Shown: positions 1 through 12,712, counted from the stretch's first letter. The stretch is DNA of 64,000 bases from Siphonodentalium dalli (GCA_032622095.1 CP136061.1:24740991-24804990), one strand, 5' to 3'. Made by a program: numbers and translations. The notes: generated by a model not told the origin, from the sequence alone.

Positions 1-55
1 GTGAGCGACCCCACAGTCATTGACTGTCTTGTTATTAAATTTGTATCACACTTAA

Positions 56-185
56 AGATGCATCATCCGAATTAAAGCTCCCAAATTACTATTTATTTGG
101 CTTCGGGGGTAAAAAATATATTGATTCCAGTCGAGGAACCCACACATCAAAGCTCAGAGTGATCAGATATAGATTTTTGAAATCT
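56..185. mobile_element. MITE family B, left part (truncated)
   Basis: Preceded by TTAA at 52-55. It matches the left parts of the copies at 24180 and 14485 (shared segments 'gattcgagtcgaggaaccca' and 'caaagctcaga', here slightly diverged). The copy stops at about 185, where the YY1-motif array begins, so the array now occupies the site of its right half. The first ~45 bases of the window also recur at about 12671-12712. Confidence 0.6.
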
Positions 186-1530
186 ATTATGGGAACGAGT
201 CATTTTGGGGTCATTCAGCAAAATAACATGGCCGCCATCAGCCATCTTGGATTGTACTCTTTGCATGACTAAATCCTTTGGCATGGGCTACAGGTCATAC
301 CTTTGGTCGGATCATTTTGAAATTTTTCATGGATGTTAATATTGAAATGTAGATGGGAACGAGTCATTTTGGGGTCATTCGGCCAAAAACCATGGCCACC
401 AGCAGCCAATTTGGATTTTACTCTTTGCATGACTAAATCTTTTGTCACAGGCTACAGGTTGTACCTTTGGTCGGATCATCATGAAATTTGTCTTGGAAGT
501 TAGTATTGACATATTGATGGGAACGAGTCATTTTGTGGTCATTCGGAAAAAAAACATGGCTGCCAGCGGCCATCTTGGATTTCAAACTTCAATCCATTAG
601 TACAGACCACAGGCCAGAGTGTTCGTCTGATCATGATGAAATATGTGGAAGTTAATATTGACATGTAAATGGGAACGATTCATTTTGGGGTTATTCGGCC
701 ATAAAACATGGCCGCCATCAGCCATCTTGGATTTGACTCTTTGCATGACTAAATCCTTTGGCACGGGCTACAGGTCATACCTTTGGTCAGATCATTATGA
801 AATTTGTCATGGATGTTAATATTGAAATGTAGATGGGAACGAGTCATTTTGGGGTCATTCGGCCAAAAACCATGGCCACCAGCAGCCAATTTGGATTTTA
901 ATCTTTGCATGACTAAATCTTTTGTCACAGACTACAGGTTGTACCTTTGGTCGGATCATCATGAAATTTGTCGTGGAAGTTAATATTGACATATAGATGG
1001 GAACGAGTCATTTTGGGGTCATTCGGCAAAAAAACATGGCTGCCAGCAGCTATCTTCGATTTCAAACTTCAATCCATTAGTAGACTACAGGCCGGAGTGT
1101 TCGTCTGAACATCATGAAATTTGTGGAAGTGAACATTGACATGTAAATTGGAACGAGTCATTTTGGGGGTCATTCGGCCATAAAACATGTCCGCTGGCAG
1201 CCATCTTGGATTTTACTCTTTGCATGTATAAATCCTTTGGCACACCCTACATTCCACTTCCCTCATCCGATCATCACCAAACTTCATATTAATCTTGATA
1301 TTGATCTACTAGATGGAAGCTATCAAATGTTTTTGAATTTCATTGGAAAACATAGCCATCAGCAACCATCTTGGATTTTACTTAAAATATCTCTTCATGT
1401 TGATAATCTAGTGTTACTTAGACCTTTCAACTTTCTGCATTCCTAATCGCTCCATTGACTGTTACACACAAAATTATTCCCTTTCTAAGTTGAGCTACAG
1501 TGTCATTGACACTTTCATTTTTAGTTACTT
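185..1530. repeat. YY1-motif tandem array 1 (~155-165 bp units) with shared tail
   Basis: About seven diverged units each carry 'gggaacgagtcattttgggg', 'catggccgccatcagccatc' (or a variant) and 'gatcatcatgaaatttgtc'. Two unit types alternate: one reads 'ggattttactctttgcatga', the other 'ggatttcaaacttcaatcca'. The last 120-150 bases (about 1395-1530) are not a unit but a unique tail. The same tail ends array 2 near 30095-30215 ('cctaatcgctccattgactg', 'tgtcattgacactttcattt'). A common tail on two arrays suggests a mobile element with an internal satellite. No gene seen. Confidence 0.85.
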
Positions 1531-1925
1531 ATTTAGTTACATCGGCCTCTCGATTCGATATCGCATTTCAAATCTGCTGAAAAGTGTTGATTTGCAGGGC
1601 CCTACTTGATGTCATTTAGCAGTCAAGAAATTAATTTGGATTGTTTGTCAATATTACTTTAGCATATACAGATAGGTGTTAGCTCATATGTATGCCCACA
1701 TCGTTTGAATGTTTACAATGTTGATTTACATACATGTACCACTATCATTAAAATTTAGTTTATATGTTTGCAACCATTCTTGTCTGTTTACATGTTACCA
1801 CTATATTGAGTTATATGTTTGTCATTTGTTTTGTTGACATTATTTATATCTCAATTCAACGGCAGCCAATAAAATATTTTATATGATAAACATTGTGCCT
1901 GTTTAATTTAGCCCGAACAAACATT
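1531..1925. other. AT-rich spacer, no gene recognised
   Basis: AT-rich sequence with short repeated phrases around 'agttatatgtttg'. Nothing codes convincingly on either strand and no element ends were found. Confidence 0.5.
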
Positions 1926-1939
1926 TCGGGAGACTATAG

Positions 1940-2835
1940 AAATGAGCAGTGTCTGTCTGCCCATCTAGCCGTCTGTGTGTCCTTCCTTCCATCCGTCTGA
2001 ATGATAACTTGAATGATATTCGACAGAATTTGATTTAACCCTTTACCCAACAAAACGGCCAAAACCGGCCAAATAAAGCTTCAACAGCCTAAAATATCTT
2101 CGGTCTGTCTCAATAGAACCATACAAATATGGATATCATTGGAACCGGCTCCTTGACCACATTGTGATAGTTACAGTTATGCCCTGTGCCAATGTATTCT
2201 CATATATATGCGAGTCGACCATAGGTCGCCTCGCATATATAAGAGAATGCATTATTGGTCTAAAAAAAATCTTTTTTTACCATTTTTTCTTACATTCTTT
2301 AACAATTTTATAATTTTTAATGTGTTAAGCCAATGCATTCTCTTATATATGCGAGGCGACCTATGGTCGACTCGCATATATAAGAGAATGCATTGGCACA
2401 GGGCCCTTCTGTCGGGTAAAGGGTTAACTTGGTGTGTGGCTTTTATATCAGAAAGTCCCAATCAGGTTCAAATTTGGATCCGTTCTGATCATTTCTGGTT
2501 TAGTTATGCCCACTTAGAACTTGCTTATTATTTTGTTGTCCGGATTATAACTCAAGTTATAATTATTCTATAGCTTTCAAATTTAGTACCAGGTATGTGC
2601 ATTAATCTCATGAAAATACAGGTTAAATTTGAATTTGGGTTTAACCATTATGCCTCTTTTACGATTTATAATTTGCTGACTATTATTCTGGTATCTAATA
2701 AAATATGTTAACAACCTAAACAGTTGGAAGCAAAGTTTGATTCAATTATTGTTCCCAGAATAAAAAATTTCATTTCTAAATAATGCACCAATGAAATAAA
2801 GCCACCTTATATGGGCAACGTGTGGCCTTGCAGTG
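1940..2835. repeat. Dispersed repeat R1, copy 1 (interrupted by a MITE)
   Basis: Homologous to 45615-46010: both carry a '(c)cgtccgtctgtgtcc'-like start, 'gataacttgaatgatattcg', 'gttcaaatttgg', 'ttattttgttgtccggat', 'gttcccagaat' and an end reading 'cgacgtgtggcct' or close to it. In this copy the TTAA-flanked MITE at 2039-2423 separates the two halves. The other copy lacks the MITE and gives the uninterrupted arrangement. Family identity unknown. Confidence 0.7.
2039..2423. mobile_element. piggyBac-like MITE A, complete copy 1
   Basis: A 385-bp element flanked on both sides by TTAA (2035-2038, 2424-2427). It starts 'CCCTTTACCC' and ends 'GGGTAAAGGG', the CCC...GGG termini and TTAA duplication typical of piggyBac. 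Inside are two long palindromes (about 2184-2250 and 2330-2400) built from 'tctcttatatatgcgag' and 'cgaccataggtcg' in opposite orders. No transposase is encoded, so it is non-autonomous. Other copies: 23815-24140 and 37641-38030. Confidence 0.85.
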
Positions 2836-2893
2836 TTTTATTTATTTCTTTGTCCCCAAATTAGGTTTAGACCCACATCAACGTTCTGGTTAA

Positions 2894-5870
2894 CACTTTC
2901 AGTGCCAAGTCTGATTTTTGTATCAACCCATATTTCCTTGATCATTTTTCAAATTTATTGATTATAATAATGTGATACATTGATGGAAAGAGCTCTTAGA
3001 TATGGGCGCCCATTCGGTCGGAAATTACATGAAATAAAAGTTAATGGTGGTTTGTGAAAACAATTACAATCTATTTCAAGCCAATAGTCTCCATTTTCAA
3101 ACCAATAGTCGTTCTTGGATTCAATAAGAGACAATTCCGTTTTAATTGATATACTTTCTTAATCAATAGCAATAAATTTCAAACCAATAGTCGTTCTTGG
3201 ATTCAATAAGAGACAATTCCGTTTTAATAGATATACTTTCTTAATCAATAGCAATAAATTTCAAACCAATTGTCTCCATTTTCAAACCAATAGTCGTTCT
3301 TGGATTCAATAAGAGACAAATCTACTATTTCCGGTCAAACCAATGAATAAGAATTGAAGATTATTAACTTCCGTTTACAAACCAATGATCAATTCTCGAA
3401 ACTAATAACTACCGTTTACAAACCTATAATCAATTCTCGAACTAACGCTAGAGGTCTCTGTCTGTCATGTTTATTTATATATTTCTGACGTCTCAACAAA
3501 CATGGGAATTCCCAATTTGATGTTGGCTATATGTCTGATCATGCCACACTACTGTGCCAACGACCTTGGCCTTGATATAGCGTGTGCCACACTACTGTGC
3601 CAACTTTCAAACATGCAAGATAGAGTTTCTCCCCTTGGTACGGTATGAAGACCGAAAGCCCGTCTATCACTGATCTGTATGTTTGTTTTCAATGTTTGTG
3701 CGTTTGAAGCATGGTATATGAAGGTATATTAGGTAAAACTGCTTGCAAACATTAAATATAATATGCGACGTGTATGTTGTGCTAATGCAATAGAATCAAA
3801 ATATTTTAAAGAGCGTACGTGTATTCAAAATTAGACTCGTGGGAACTTGTAGTTAGATGCAGTTTGATGAAGCAATAAATTATAATCTTCTTTCTATTTG
3901 TATATTAAAGTCACACTGATCAGTGTTACACATTTCAGAGAATCAATTAGATTATATAGCGTAATTGAACATCCTACTTGTCGTGTAGTTTGAACTGTTA
4001 ATTGGTGTTGAACTAGGATAGTGAACCATATAGATAGGGAACCATGGGAAGGCTAATATTACGCTCTTATTTTGACGCTAGCTAGAGAATAGAAAATTCT
4101 ATAAAAAAAAAACCTCTGTATTTATATAGTTATACAATAAACCAAATTTAATCATTGGTGAGTGTGTTTTTGTCCAGCCCTGAAAGCCCTTTATTGTAAC
4201 AATCAGTTGTTAGTTTACATAGCACGCTCTTACTTTCATGTATATGTCTTTATTTTAGGTAGGCCATTGAATAAAGAGCGTTCATTATCTAACTGATTGA
4301 ATTACATGATATCGCCAGCCCTTATATTTATTTAAAGCCTATCACTATAATAAATAAAAGGGCTGGTGATAGCATATGTAATTTAACCAGTTAGAGAATG
4401 GTAGCTCTTTATTCAATGCACTCTAGTTTATTAATTACTTTTAAATGCATTATTAAATATAGGCCTATCGGAATAAAATAACCAAAAAGGCTTATGATTC
4501 ACAAAGAAATTATCCAACAGTAAACGCTCTTTATTGCAGATGTCATTGTTGATTGTGGCATACACATAAATATATTATGCTAGCCAGTACTGGATCGCTC
4601 TTTAAGTAAATATGACGAGATTTACTATAAAAAAAAAATAGCACGAAATAGGTGTATATTCCACAAAGAAAATTGATAGAAAGATATTTCGTTCTTTATC
4701 ATGCAAAACAAAAAAATGCCAACATCAATATTTATTTCAATAATTAATATCAAGTTAACTCAATACTAGTTAATCAGTAGCCTAATTGTTCAATTTGGAT
4801 AACAACCGTGACATTCTATATTCAAAAATAAATTAGATAAAACGAATATGAATGCTGAGCATTTTTATTTCAACTGAAGCTGTTGCTATCATCGCTATAT
4901 ATCTATTAATATATAGCTCTATACTGAGCCGTTCGTATCGCGTTCACGAGCGCATTCAGCAATGCTCAAATGAGAGCAGGAGGTGAAGGTTGACATTCTA
5001 CATCAAGGCCAAGGTTGTTGGCACAGTAGTGTGGCATGATCAGACATATAGCTGTTCATTGCTCATTAATTCTGCATCGGTGATAATTTATATTTATATA
5101 TAAGAATGACAATAAGGTATATTAGTTTGATAACGATAATTACTAATTTTTTGTTATTAGATAATAGTTGAAGAATGACTTTCTTACTATTAAATTAAAA
5201 TAGAACATTAATTTTGCATCGGTCAACATTGATTATGAATCTATGTCTATTAAAACGGAACTATCTCTTACTGAATCCAAGAACGACTATTTGTTTGAAA
5301 ATGGAGACGAAATTGGTTTGAAATACATTGCTATTGATTAAGAAAATATATCTATTAAAACGGAATTGTCTCTTATTGAATCCAAGAACGACTATTAGTT
5401 TGAAAATGGAGGCTATTGGTTTGAAATATGTCTATTGATTAAGAAAATATGGCTATTGAAACGGAATGTACGTTTATTGAATATGCGATAGCTGTACTAA
5501 TTGTCTGTTATTAGATATTAGTTGAACAATGAAACTATTAAATTAAAATAGATAATTAATTCTGCATTGGTCAACATTGATTATGAATCTATATCTATTA
5601 AAACGGAATTATCTCTTATTGAATCCAAGAACGACTATTGGTTTGGAAATGGAGACTATTGGTTATCACAAACCACCATTAACTTATATTTCATGTAATT
5701 TCCGACCGAATGGCCGCCCATACTTAGAGCTCTTTCTATCAATGTATCACATTATTATAATCAATAAATAAGCTCTTTCCATCAATGTATCACATTATTA
5801 TAATCAATAAATTTGAAAAATTATCAAGGAAATATGGGTTGATACAAAAATGGACTTGGCACTGAAAGGG
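2894..5870. mobile_element. Long-TIR element D, about 3 kb, non-coding
   Basis: Left end 'CACTTTCAGTGCCAAGTC' after TTAA (2890-2893). The right end reads as its reverse complement, 'GACTTGGCACTGAAAGGG', before TAAA (5871-5874). The arms extend several hundred bases: 'gttcttggattcaataagag' with 'ttccgttttaat' recurs on the left near 3110, 3190 and 3295 and in reverse near 5255, 5370 and 5610. A second inverted pair, 'gccacactactgtgccaac' (3544 and 3584) and its complement (about 5020), lies further in. No ORF of substance. Mobility type is inferred from TTAA preference and TIRs only. Confidence 0.65.
4265..4418. repeat. 154-bp foldback inside element D
   Basis: Left arm begins 'cattgaataaagagcg' and runs through 'tctaactg' and 'gatatcgccagccctt'. 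The right arm returns as 'aagggctggtgatagc', 'ccagttaga' and 'ctctttattcaatg'. Loop of roughly 20-25 bases. The terminal 'AATAAAGAGCG' word recurs about eight times between 4060 and 4700 on both strands. Confidence 0.75.
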
Positions 5871-5906
5871 TAAACTGACTGAAAATTCACACATGCAAAT
5901 GATTAA

Positions 5907-6123
5907 CCCTTTCAATACGGAATGGATTCTCCCACTCAGTTATCAAAGTATACATTGGAATGGTCTATTCATCTGGAGTGGCCTTCAAGAAAAATATGCA
6001 GATGACAGATTTTAAAAATCCAGAAGGAATTCATTGGAGGGTTCAGATAAAAAGTTCAACAAATGACTTATTGTTGAAATTATTATCTGAACACTAGTCA
6101 TTGAGAATTGAGTATAGAAAGGG
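5907..6123. mobile_element. TTAA-flanked MITE E, 217 bp (founder of the minisatellite)
   Basis: Flanked by TTAA at 5903-5906 and 6124-6127. It begins 'CCCTTTCAATACGG' and ends 'GAGTATAGAAAGGG', giving the same CCC/GGG terminal rule as MITE A but a different interior. No coding capacity. Its right-hand terminus is the sequence multiplied in the adjacent array. Confidence 0.65.
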
Positions 6124-8155
6124 TTAACTTATTATCTGAATATTTCCTAAGGGAACTACTGGTCATTGAGAATTTAGTATAGAAAGGGTTAACTTATTAT
6201 CTGAACATTCCTAAGGGAACTAATGGTCATTGAGAATTTAGTATAGAAAAGGTTAACAAACTGAATGAGAATTTAGTATAGAAAAGGTTAACAAACTGAA
6301 TGAGAATTTAGTATAGAAAAAGTTAACAAACTGAATGAGAATTTAGTAGAAAAGATTAACAAACTGAATGAGAATTTAGTATAGAAAGGGTTAACTTATT
6401 ATCTGAACATTTCCTAAGGGAACTACTGGTCATTGAGAATTTAGTATAGAAAAGGTTAACAAACTGAATGAGAATTTAGTATAGAAAAGGTTAACAAACT
6501 GAATGAGAATTTAGTATAGAAAAAGTTAACAAACTGAATGAGAATTTAGTAGAAAAGATTAACAAACTGAATGAGAATTTAGTATAGAAAAGGTTAACAA
6601 ACTGAATGAGAATTTAGTATAGAAAGGGTTAACTTATTATCTGAACATTTCTTGAGAATTTTGTATAGAAAGGGTTATAAACTTATTATCTGAACATTTC
6701 CTAAGGGAACTACTGGTCGTTGCGAATTTAGTATAGAAAAGGTTAACAAACTGAATGAGAATTTAGTATAGAAAAGGTTAACAAACTGAATGAGAATTTA
6801 GTATAGAAAAAGTTAACAAACTGAATGAGAATTTAGTATAGAAAAGGTTAACAAACTGAATGAGAATTTAGTATAGAAAAGGTTAACAAAACTGAATGAG
6901 AATTTAGTATAGAAAAGGTTAACAAACTGAATGAGAATTTAGTATAGAAAAGGTTAACAAACTGAATGAGAATTTAGTATAGAAAAGGTTAACAAACTGA
7001 ATGAGAATTTAGTATAGAAAAGGTTAACAAACTGAATGAGAATTTAGTATAGAAAAGGTTAACAAACTGAATGAGAATTTAGTATAGAAAAGGTAAAAAA
7101 AAATTTAGTATAGAAAAGGTTAACAAACTGAAAGAGAATTTAGTATAGAAAAGGTTAATGAACTGAAAGAGAATTTAGTATAGAAAATGTTAACAAACTG
7201 AATGAGAATTTAGTATAGAAAAGGTTAACAAACTGAATGAGAATTTAGTATAGAAAAGGTTAACAAACTGAATGAGAATTTAGTATAGAAAAGGTTAACA
7301 AACTGAAAGAGAATTTAGTATAGAAAAGGTTAACAAACTGAATGAGAATTTAGTATAGAAAAGGTTAACAAACTGAATGAGAATTTAGTATAGAAAAGGT
7401 TAACAAACTGAATGAGAATTTAGTATAGAAAAGGTTAACAAACTGAATGAGAATTTAGTATAGAAAAGGTTAACAAACTGAATGAGAATTTAGTATAGAA
7501 AAGGTTAACAAACTGAATGAGAATTTAGTATAGAAAAGGTTAACAAACTGAATGAGAATTTAGTATAGAAAAGGTTAACAAACTGAATGAGAATTTAGTA
7601 TAGAAAAGGTAAAAAAAAATTTAGTATAGAAAAGGTTAACAAACTGAAAGAGAATTTAGTATAGAAAAGGTTAACAAACTGAAAGAGAATTTAGTATAGA
7701 AAATGTTAACAAACTGAATGAGAATTTAGTATAGAAAAGGTTAACAAACTGAATGAGAATTTAGTATAGAAAAGGTTAACAAACTGAATGAGAATTTAGT
7801 ATAGAAAAGGTTAACAAACTGAAAGAGAATTTAGTATAGAAAAGGTTAAAAAAAATTAGTATAGAAAAGGTTAACAAACTGAATGAGAATTTAGTATAGA
7901 AAAGGTTAACAAACTGAAAGAGAATTTAGTATAGAAAAGGTTAACAAACTGAAAGAGAATTTAGTATAGAAAATGTTAACAAACTGAATGAGAATTTAGT
8001 ATAGAAAAGGTTAACAAACTGAATGAGAATTTAGTATAGAAAAGGTTAACAAACTGAAAGAGAATTTAGTATAGAAAAGGTAAACAAACTGAATGAGAAT
8101 TTAGTATAGAAAATGTTTAACAAACTGAATGAGAATTTAGTATAGAAAGTGTTAA
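6124..8155. repeat. 35-bp minisatellite built from a MITE terminus
   Basis: About 2 kb of direct repeats with unit 'gttaacaaactgaatgagaa' followed by 'tttagtatagaaaag', about 55 copies. Early copies (6124-6720) use a longer ~65-bp form with 'cttattatctgaacat' and 'cctaagggaactactggtc'. Later copies are the pure 35-bp form with variants 'gaaaga' for 'gaatga' and a recurring 'aaaaaaaattta' break near 7093, 7613 and 7850, which marks a larger duplicated block. Every unit carries one TTAA. Not a CRISPR: units abut with no spacers. Confidence 0.9.
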
Positions 8156-8295
8156 CATGAATTGCACTGCTCATTATTGCTTGTCAACTCAATTGTGGAA
8201 AGACAAATTCCAAGCCGAGTCATGCCTGCCCTCAATCGACAGCATTTTACAGGTCCGCCCTTTGAAGATGGTGTCACGGTGTCACCATCTACCCC

Positions 8296-8405
8296 TATGA
8301 ACCTGAACACCAGTTCACAGAGGGGTGAATCCTGAACACCATTTCACTGAGAGGGGTGAATCCTGCATACCGTTTCACTGAGAGGGGTGAATCCTGCATA
8401 CCGTT
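8296..8405. repeat. Short tandem repeat, ~37 bp x 3
   Basis: Three units around 'tttcactgagaggggtgaat' with 'cctgaacacc' or 'cctgcatacc'. No gene is evident between 8160 and 8910. Confidence 0.7.
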
Positions 8406-9467
8406 GAAGAAAATATCGAATACAAGTCATAGTTGTTATTTCACACTAATATACACATTTGCTGAAGTAATGTCCATTTCACAATTTCAACAGGTCAAGA
8501 TGAACGAGACCAAATTACATTAAAAAAGTGCGTCATATTCGCTCACTAATGCATTGTAATAAAATTTGATACTGCCAAGAAGCAAAGGCCCACCCTATGT
8601 CGGACGTGGACCAGCGATTTGTGACTAAGTCTTGTACTTTATTTTCCCTTTGGGAACTATGGTGTGATCTAGTGCTTGTAAAGACTCCTGTTCGTCAGAT
8701 TATGGGCTCATATACTACGGACTCGAAGACATTGGTGATTGAAGAGTGTGCAATGTCATCCTGTTGACAAAATTCGGTCTCTTGGTGGTGCAAGGCCCAC
8801 TTATCGAGTGAGTGGCAGAGCCCTGACCTGGTTATGTTGTTTTATTTTGAGGATGGCGCAGCCGTTTAGAAAAGAGGGGGCTGGTCAATACGATTATATA
8901 TGCCCATATTACCACTGTGTAGGAACTGTTACATCGGAAATAGTTCTATCGTCGATATGTGATGGTTCTTGACTGATTTGTGATGGTTCCTGATGATCCA
9001 AATTATACATTTTCGCGAGTTTTTGACAGTTAAAACGCAATTTTTGAGCCTTCTAGGTGATAATTCGATTAGTTTTTCCATTCCCCTCATAATCTATGGT
9101 CTCAAACAAAGTAAACATAATGAAAATCCTATTGTGCGAGTAATAACAACGACGAAAACGAATTGTAATATCTCGATCAGTTCTCTCCCGATCGAGTCGG
9201 TTCTCTCCAAATTTAATCAGTTCTGTCTAGGAAATACGATGACTAGTATCTGGAAGTATACGTGAAAATAACCAAGTGAGCACAACGAAATATCAATTAT
9301 GGTGAATTTACACCACTTATGATCAATTACGGTGAGATATATAATTATATAATTATGTGTCAATAGTAGTAACAGAATCGTTCACTTTATTGTGACGCAA
9401 AGCATGCAATTTGACATAAATGTGAACTGCGAAGACTGATTTTTCCCTACAAACCAATCATAATGGT

Positions 9468-9550
9468 CGACTGATTCAAAATGGCCGCCACTTTTTTTCA
9501 ATATGGCCGCCACTTTTTTTTCAAAATGACCGCGACTGTTTTTTTCTTTC
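9468..9550. repeat. Triplicated 'atggccgccacttttttt' motif
   Basis: Three near copies of 'aaaatggccgccacttttt' in a row. Same GGCCGCCA vocabulary as the satellite arrays but not a full unit. The rest of 9270-10160 shows no gene. Confidence 0.6.
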
Positions 9551-10169
9551 ATTCCATATTCGAACATGGCCACCGCCCATGCAGAGGGGTTCATATAGGT
9601 GACCCATGCCATTTCTCGGCTTCTTTATATATTAAGGTCAAACAAAGGGTGCTGTAATAAAGACGCCTTAAAGAGTCACCACAAACCCCACCCGATCCAA
9701 AATTGACGGCGGTCAACTGAATATGGATCGGGGGGGGTGAGTGTTTATGGTGTACGTCTCGTGGACACATGTTCTAATTTAATTTTTGTGAGTCGATTTA
9801 GCCAGTCCGTGTACCGGTATATAGTTTGTAATTAAGTTCGTTTTAACTCTATTTTGGGCTTACTTGTGCAATTTGGGTTATTTATATAAATGCTTCGTAT
9901 ACTATACTATATATAGTACAAATTAGGAGCTAAGCATATACGAGCGTATCAACATTTCACTCGATGATATTTTGGATGGTTCGAGCAAATGAAATCTATA
10001 TTTAATAAAATTAAATAAATACACATAAAACATGGTCTATTCCCAATATGTTGGTGCACAACTCCATGACGAAATATCACAAATTAATTAAAAAAGATTA
10101 TGTGCTTATTGTTTGGCTGTTTTATTTGTTCAGTCGTTCCTTGTTTACGTAGTATATAGTTTTTCTTGT

Positions 10170-10530
10170 TAGCTCACCTGAGACGAAGTCTCCGGTGGAG
10201 CTATAGTCATCACTCCTCGTTCGTCGATCGTCCGTCCGCCGAGAAGCATCTTCTCCTCCAGAAACGTAAGACCGAATGGGTTCATATTTGGTGTGGATGT
10301 TCCCTTGGTGAATCACATTCAGATTTGTTCAAATGAGGTCACCCGGTCAAATAGTTGCGAAGCTAGGACCATAACTCTTTTCCACCATAGTAATTTTTAC
10401 AGCGACTTCTTCTCGAATTTCATTGGGCCGAATGGGTTCATATTTGGTACAAAGGGTCCTTGGGGGAATGTGGTTCAGATTTGTTCAAATAAGGTCACTG
10501 GGTCGAATGTGGGCGGAGCCAGTGACATAA
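10170..10530. repeat. Dispersed repeat with hairpin start, two internal sub-repeats
   Basis: Starts with a hairpin 'tcacctgagacgaagtctcc'. Then 'ccgaatgggttcatatttgg' and 'ttcagatttgttcaaat' appear twice (10275 and 10430). A diverged third sub-copy lies at 11530-11765. Non-coding dispersed repeat of unknown class. Confidence 0.6.
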
Positions 10531-10916
10531 CTAAAAAACAAAACTCAATTTAACAAACAAAAACATTATTTTTAAACATGTTATAAAATTTGAAAAAAGT
10601 GACACCATTATAACATCTGCAGAGTTACCCACCCCCTCCCACGTGGCCCAGACCCACCCTACCCTTCCATCAACCAACATCCCTTCCAACCCATATCATA
10701 TCCCAATTTAATACCTCTTCTCACCACAGAAGCAGATATATATTTGCAAAGACACACGTCATTAATTTAGATTAGAATAATAGATGTCATCTGTCAGGCT
10801 TGTAGAAACATAACTGCTAGCAAATTAAAAACAAACTGCTGTTCCCAAGGTTAGGTGATGGTTTCCCTGCCATACAATGGTACTGTGAATGGCTTAGCTT
10901 TCTTCAAACCTGGAAA

Positions 10917-11343
10917 TAGTGTGTCTGACATTTGCAGAATGAGGTCCACAGAGGGTGAATTTAGTGTTGCTATCCCATACAGCAGGATAACTTCACCAAA
11001 TACACCCGCCGGGGACCTAATTCTGCTTAGGCATCATCTTCTGGGAAGTATCCTAAGTATCAAATTGAAATTTTGTTTTAGTTACTTTTTGACTTTTTCA
11101 CACCTGTTCAGTTTCAATGTCCCCCTAATTTGCAGAAGATAAAATGCATAATTTAGGTGCTCAATGGGTGTGCATCACCAACTTCAACTGTAGAACTTCA
11201 ATCTGTTCCTAGGTTTTTATTGGCCGTTGAGGCCTAATCAGACTGAGGATGAATTCGGTGATGCTAGCCCGCCTTGCGGAATAGTGTCATTAAATTCACC
11301 CTTTGGGGACCTCATTCTGCAAATGTCAGACACACTAAATTCA
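10917..11343. repeat. Foldback repeat
   Basis: 'agtgtgtctgacatttgcag' followed by 'aatgaggtcc' (10917 on) recurs as the reverse complement ending near 11343 ('ggacctcattctgcaaatgt'). The arms are about 70 bp, with 'gggtgaattta' in both. No ORF looks real. Confidence 0.65.
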
Positions 11344-11965
11344 GGCTTGGCGGTTTCATATTATTTTCTTAAACACCACTTATCCAGATGAAATCATACC
11401 CTGATTTTTCAAAGAAAAATTGGGGGGTATATATTGGATTGAATTTGTCTTCTGTCTGTCAGGGTTCCATCCGTCTGCCTGTTGGAATGTCTATCCATCC
11501 GTCTATCAATAATTGTTTTCTTCTCCATATTAACGAGCGAATGTGTTTATATAGTTCAGTGTGCATGTTCCCTAGGTGTCTCACAATAAGATTTGTTCAA
11601 ATAAGTTCATCAGATCAAATAGGTGCGAAGCCAGGGCCATAACTCTTTCCCTCCATAGTAATTCTTTAAAAAAAAAAAAATTCTCAAGAACCATTGGGCC
11701 TGTATAGCTTATATTTGGTATGTAGGGGCATTGGGTGACCGGGGTTCAGATTTGTTCAAATGGGGTCCCCATAGGGTGCATTCGGTGATGCTAGTCCACT
11801 TTGCGGAATAGTGTCATTAAATTCACCCGCAAAGGTCAGACACACTAAATACAGACTTGGCTGTTCCAATATTATTTTCTTAACCACAACTTATCCAGGT
11901 GAAATCATACCCTGATTCTTCAAAGAAAAATTGGGGGTATATTGGATATTGGGGGGTATATTGAT
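11240..11965. repeat. Direct duplication, about 200 bp, spaced ~510 bp
   Basis: 11260-11440 and 11775-11960 share 'ttcggtgatgctag', 'gcggaatagtgtcattaaat', 'gaaatcataccctgatt' and 'aaagaaaaattggggg'. 11970-12560 shows no further recognisable structure. Confidence 0.7.
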
Positions 11966-12670
11966 ATTACTAGATGAATCGATCTCATAGATGGGGATTC
12001 ACATTTGTTCTAATAGGGGCAGAGATGAGAGATTTAACTCTCCTCTATGCTGTTTGGTACTGGTATAATAATATTGATTTCTAGGCAGCCTGGGTGGGGG
12101 CATTGTTTGAGGCAATGGGGAGGGAGTGTAGAGGGGTGGATATTTGACCCCCTACTTTGATCAAAATTTAAACAGTTGAAAATTTCATGCCTGATACTAC
12201 ATTAGTTGTAGATTAGATGTTCACACCATAAATAGGTTAGAATTGTTCTTATAAACTGGTTTGATTTTCCAACATGTATATTTTTAAACCATCAGTCCAT
12301 ATGTTCCTACTTCAGGTTAAACTGTTGGACCGAATTGGCCGCAAAATTTTAACTTTATGGGGGGTGTCAGGTTGGTAACTTTCAAACGTTTGACAGCTTG
12401 AAGTACTGGTACCAGTCGTAAAATTCAACCTAAGAGGATGTACAAAAGTATTTTTGTGAACTTAGTACTGTGGTATGGTTGTCTTCTTTAAAATGTAAGA
12501 GGTTGGAGATTTGTCAGTGATGTGCAATTAGAAATTTCAAGGTGAAGAGCCCTGCTCATCTGAGAACTTCCAGCTATGTACATGTTTAGAGCTACTTGTC
12601 TCAAGTGATTTTGTCAAGTACTGACTCTTGTAGTCTTCAGAGTCCCCGTCTTCTCAGTATTTACAGTCTG

Positions 12671-12712
12671 GTGAACGACCCACAGTCATTGACTGTCTTG
12701 TTATTAAATAAA
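12671..12712. repeat. Short repeat shared with the window start
   Basis: 'cccacagtcattgactgtct' and 'tgttattaaat' match bases 10-45. Probably the 3' end of a dispersed element; it is followed here by AT-rich sequence. Confidence 0.5.

Noticed and set aside
6124-8155. CRISPR array
   Set aside because: Repeats abut directly with no unique spacers, and the host is eukaryotic.
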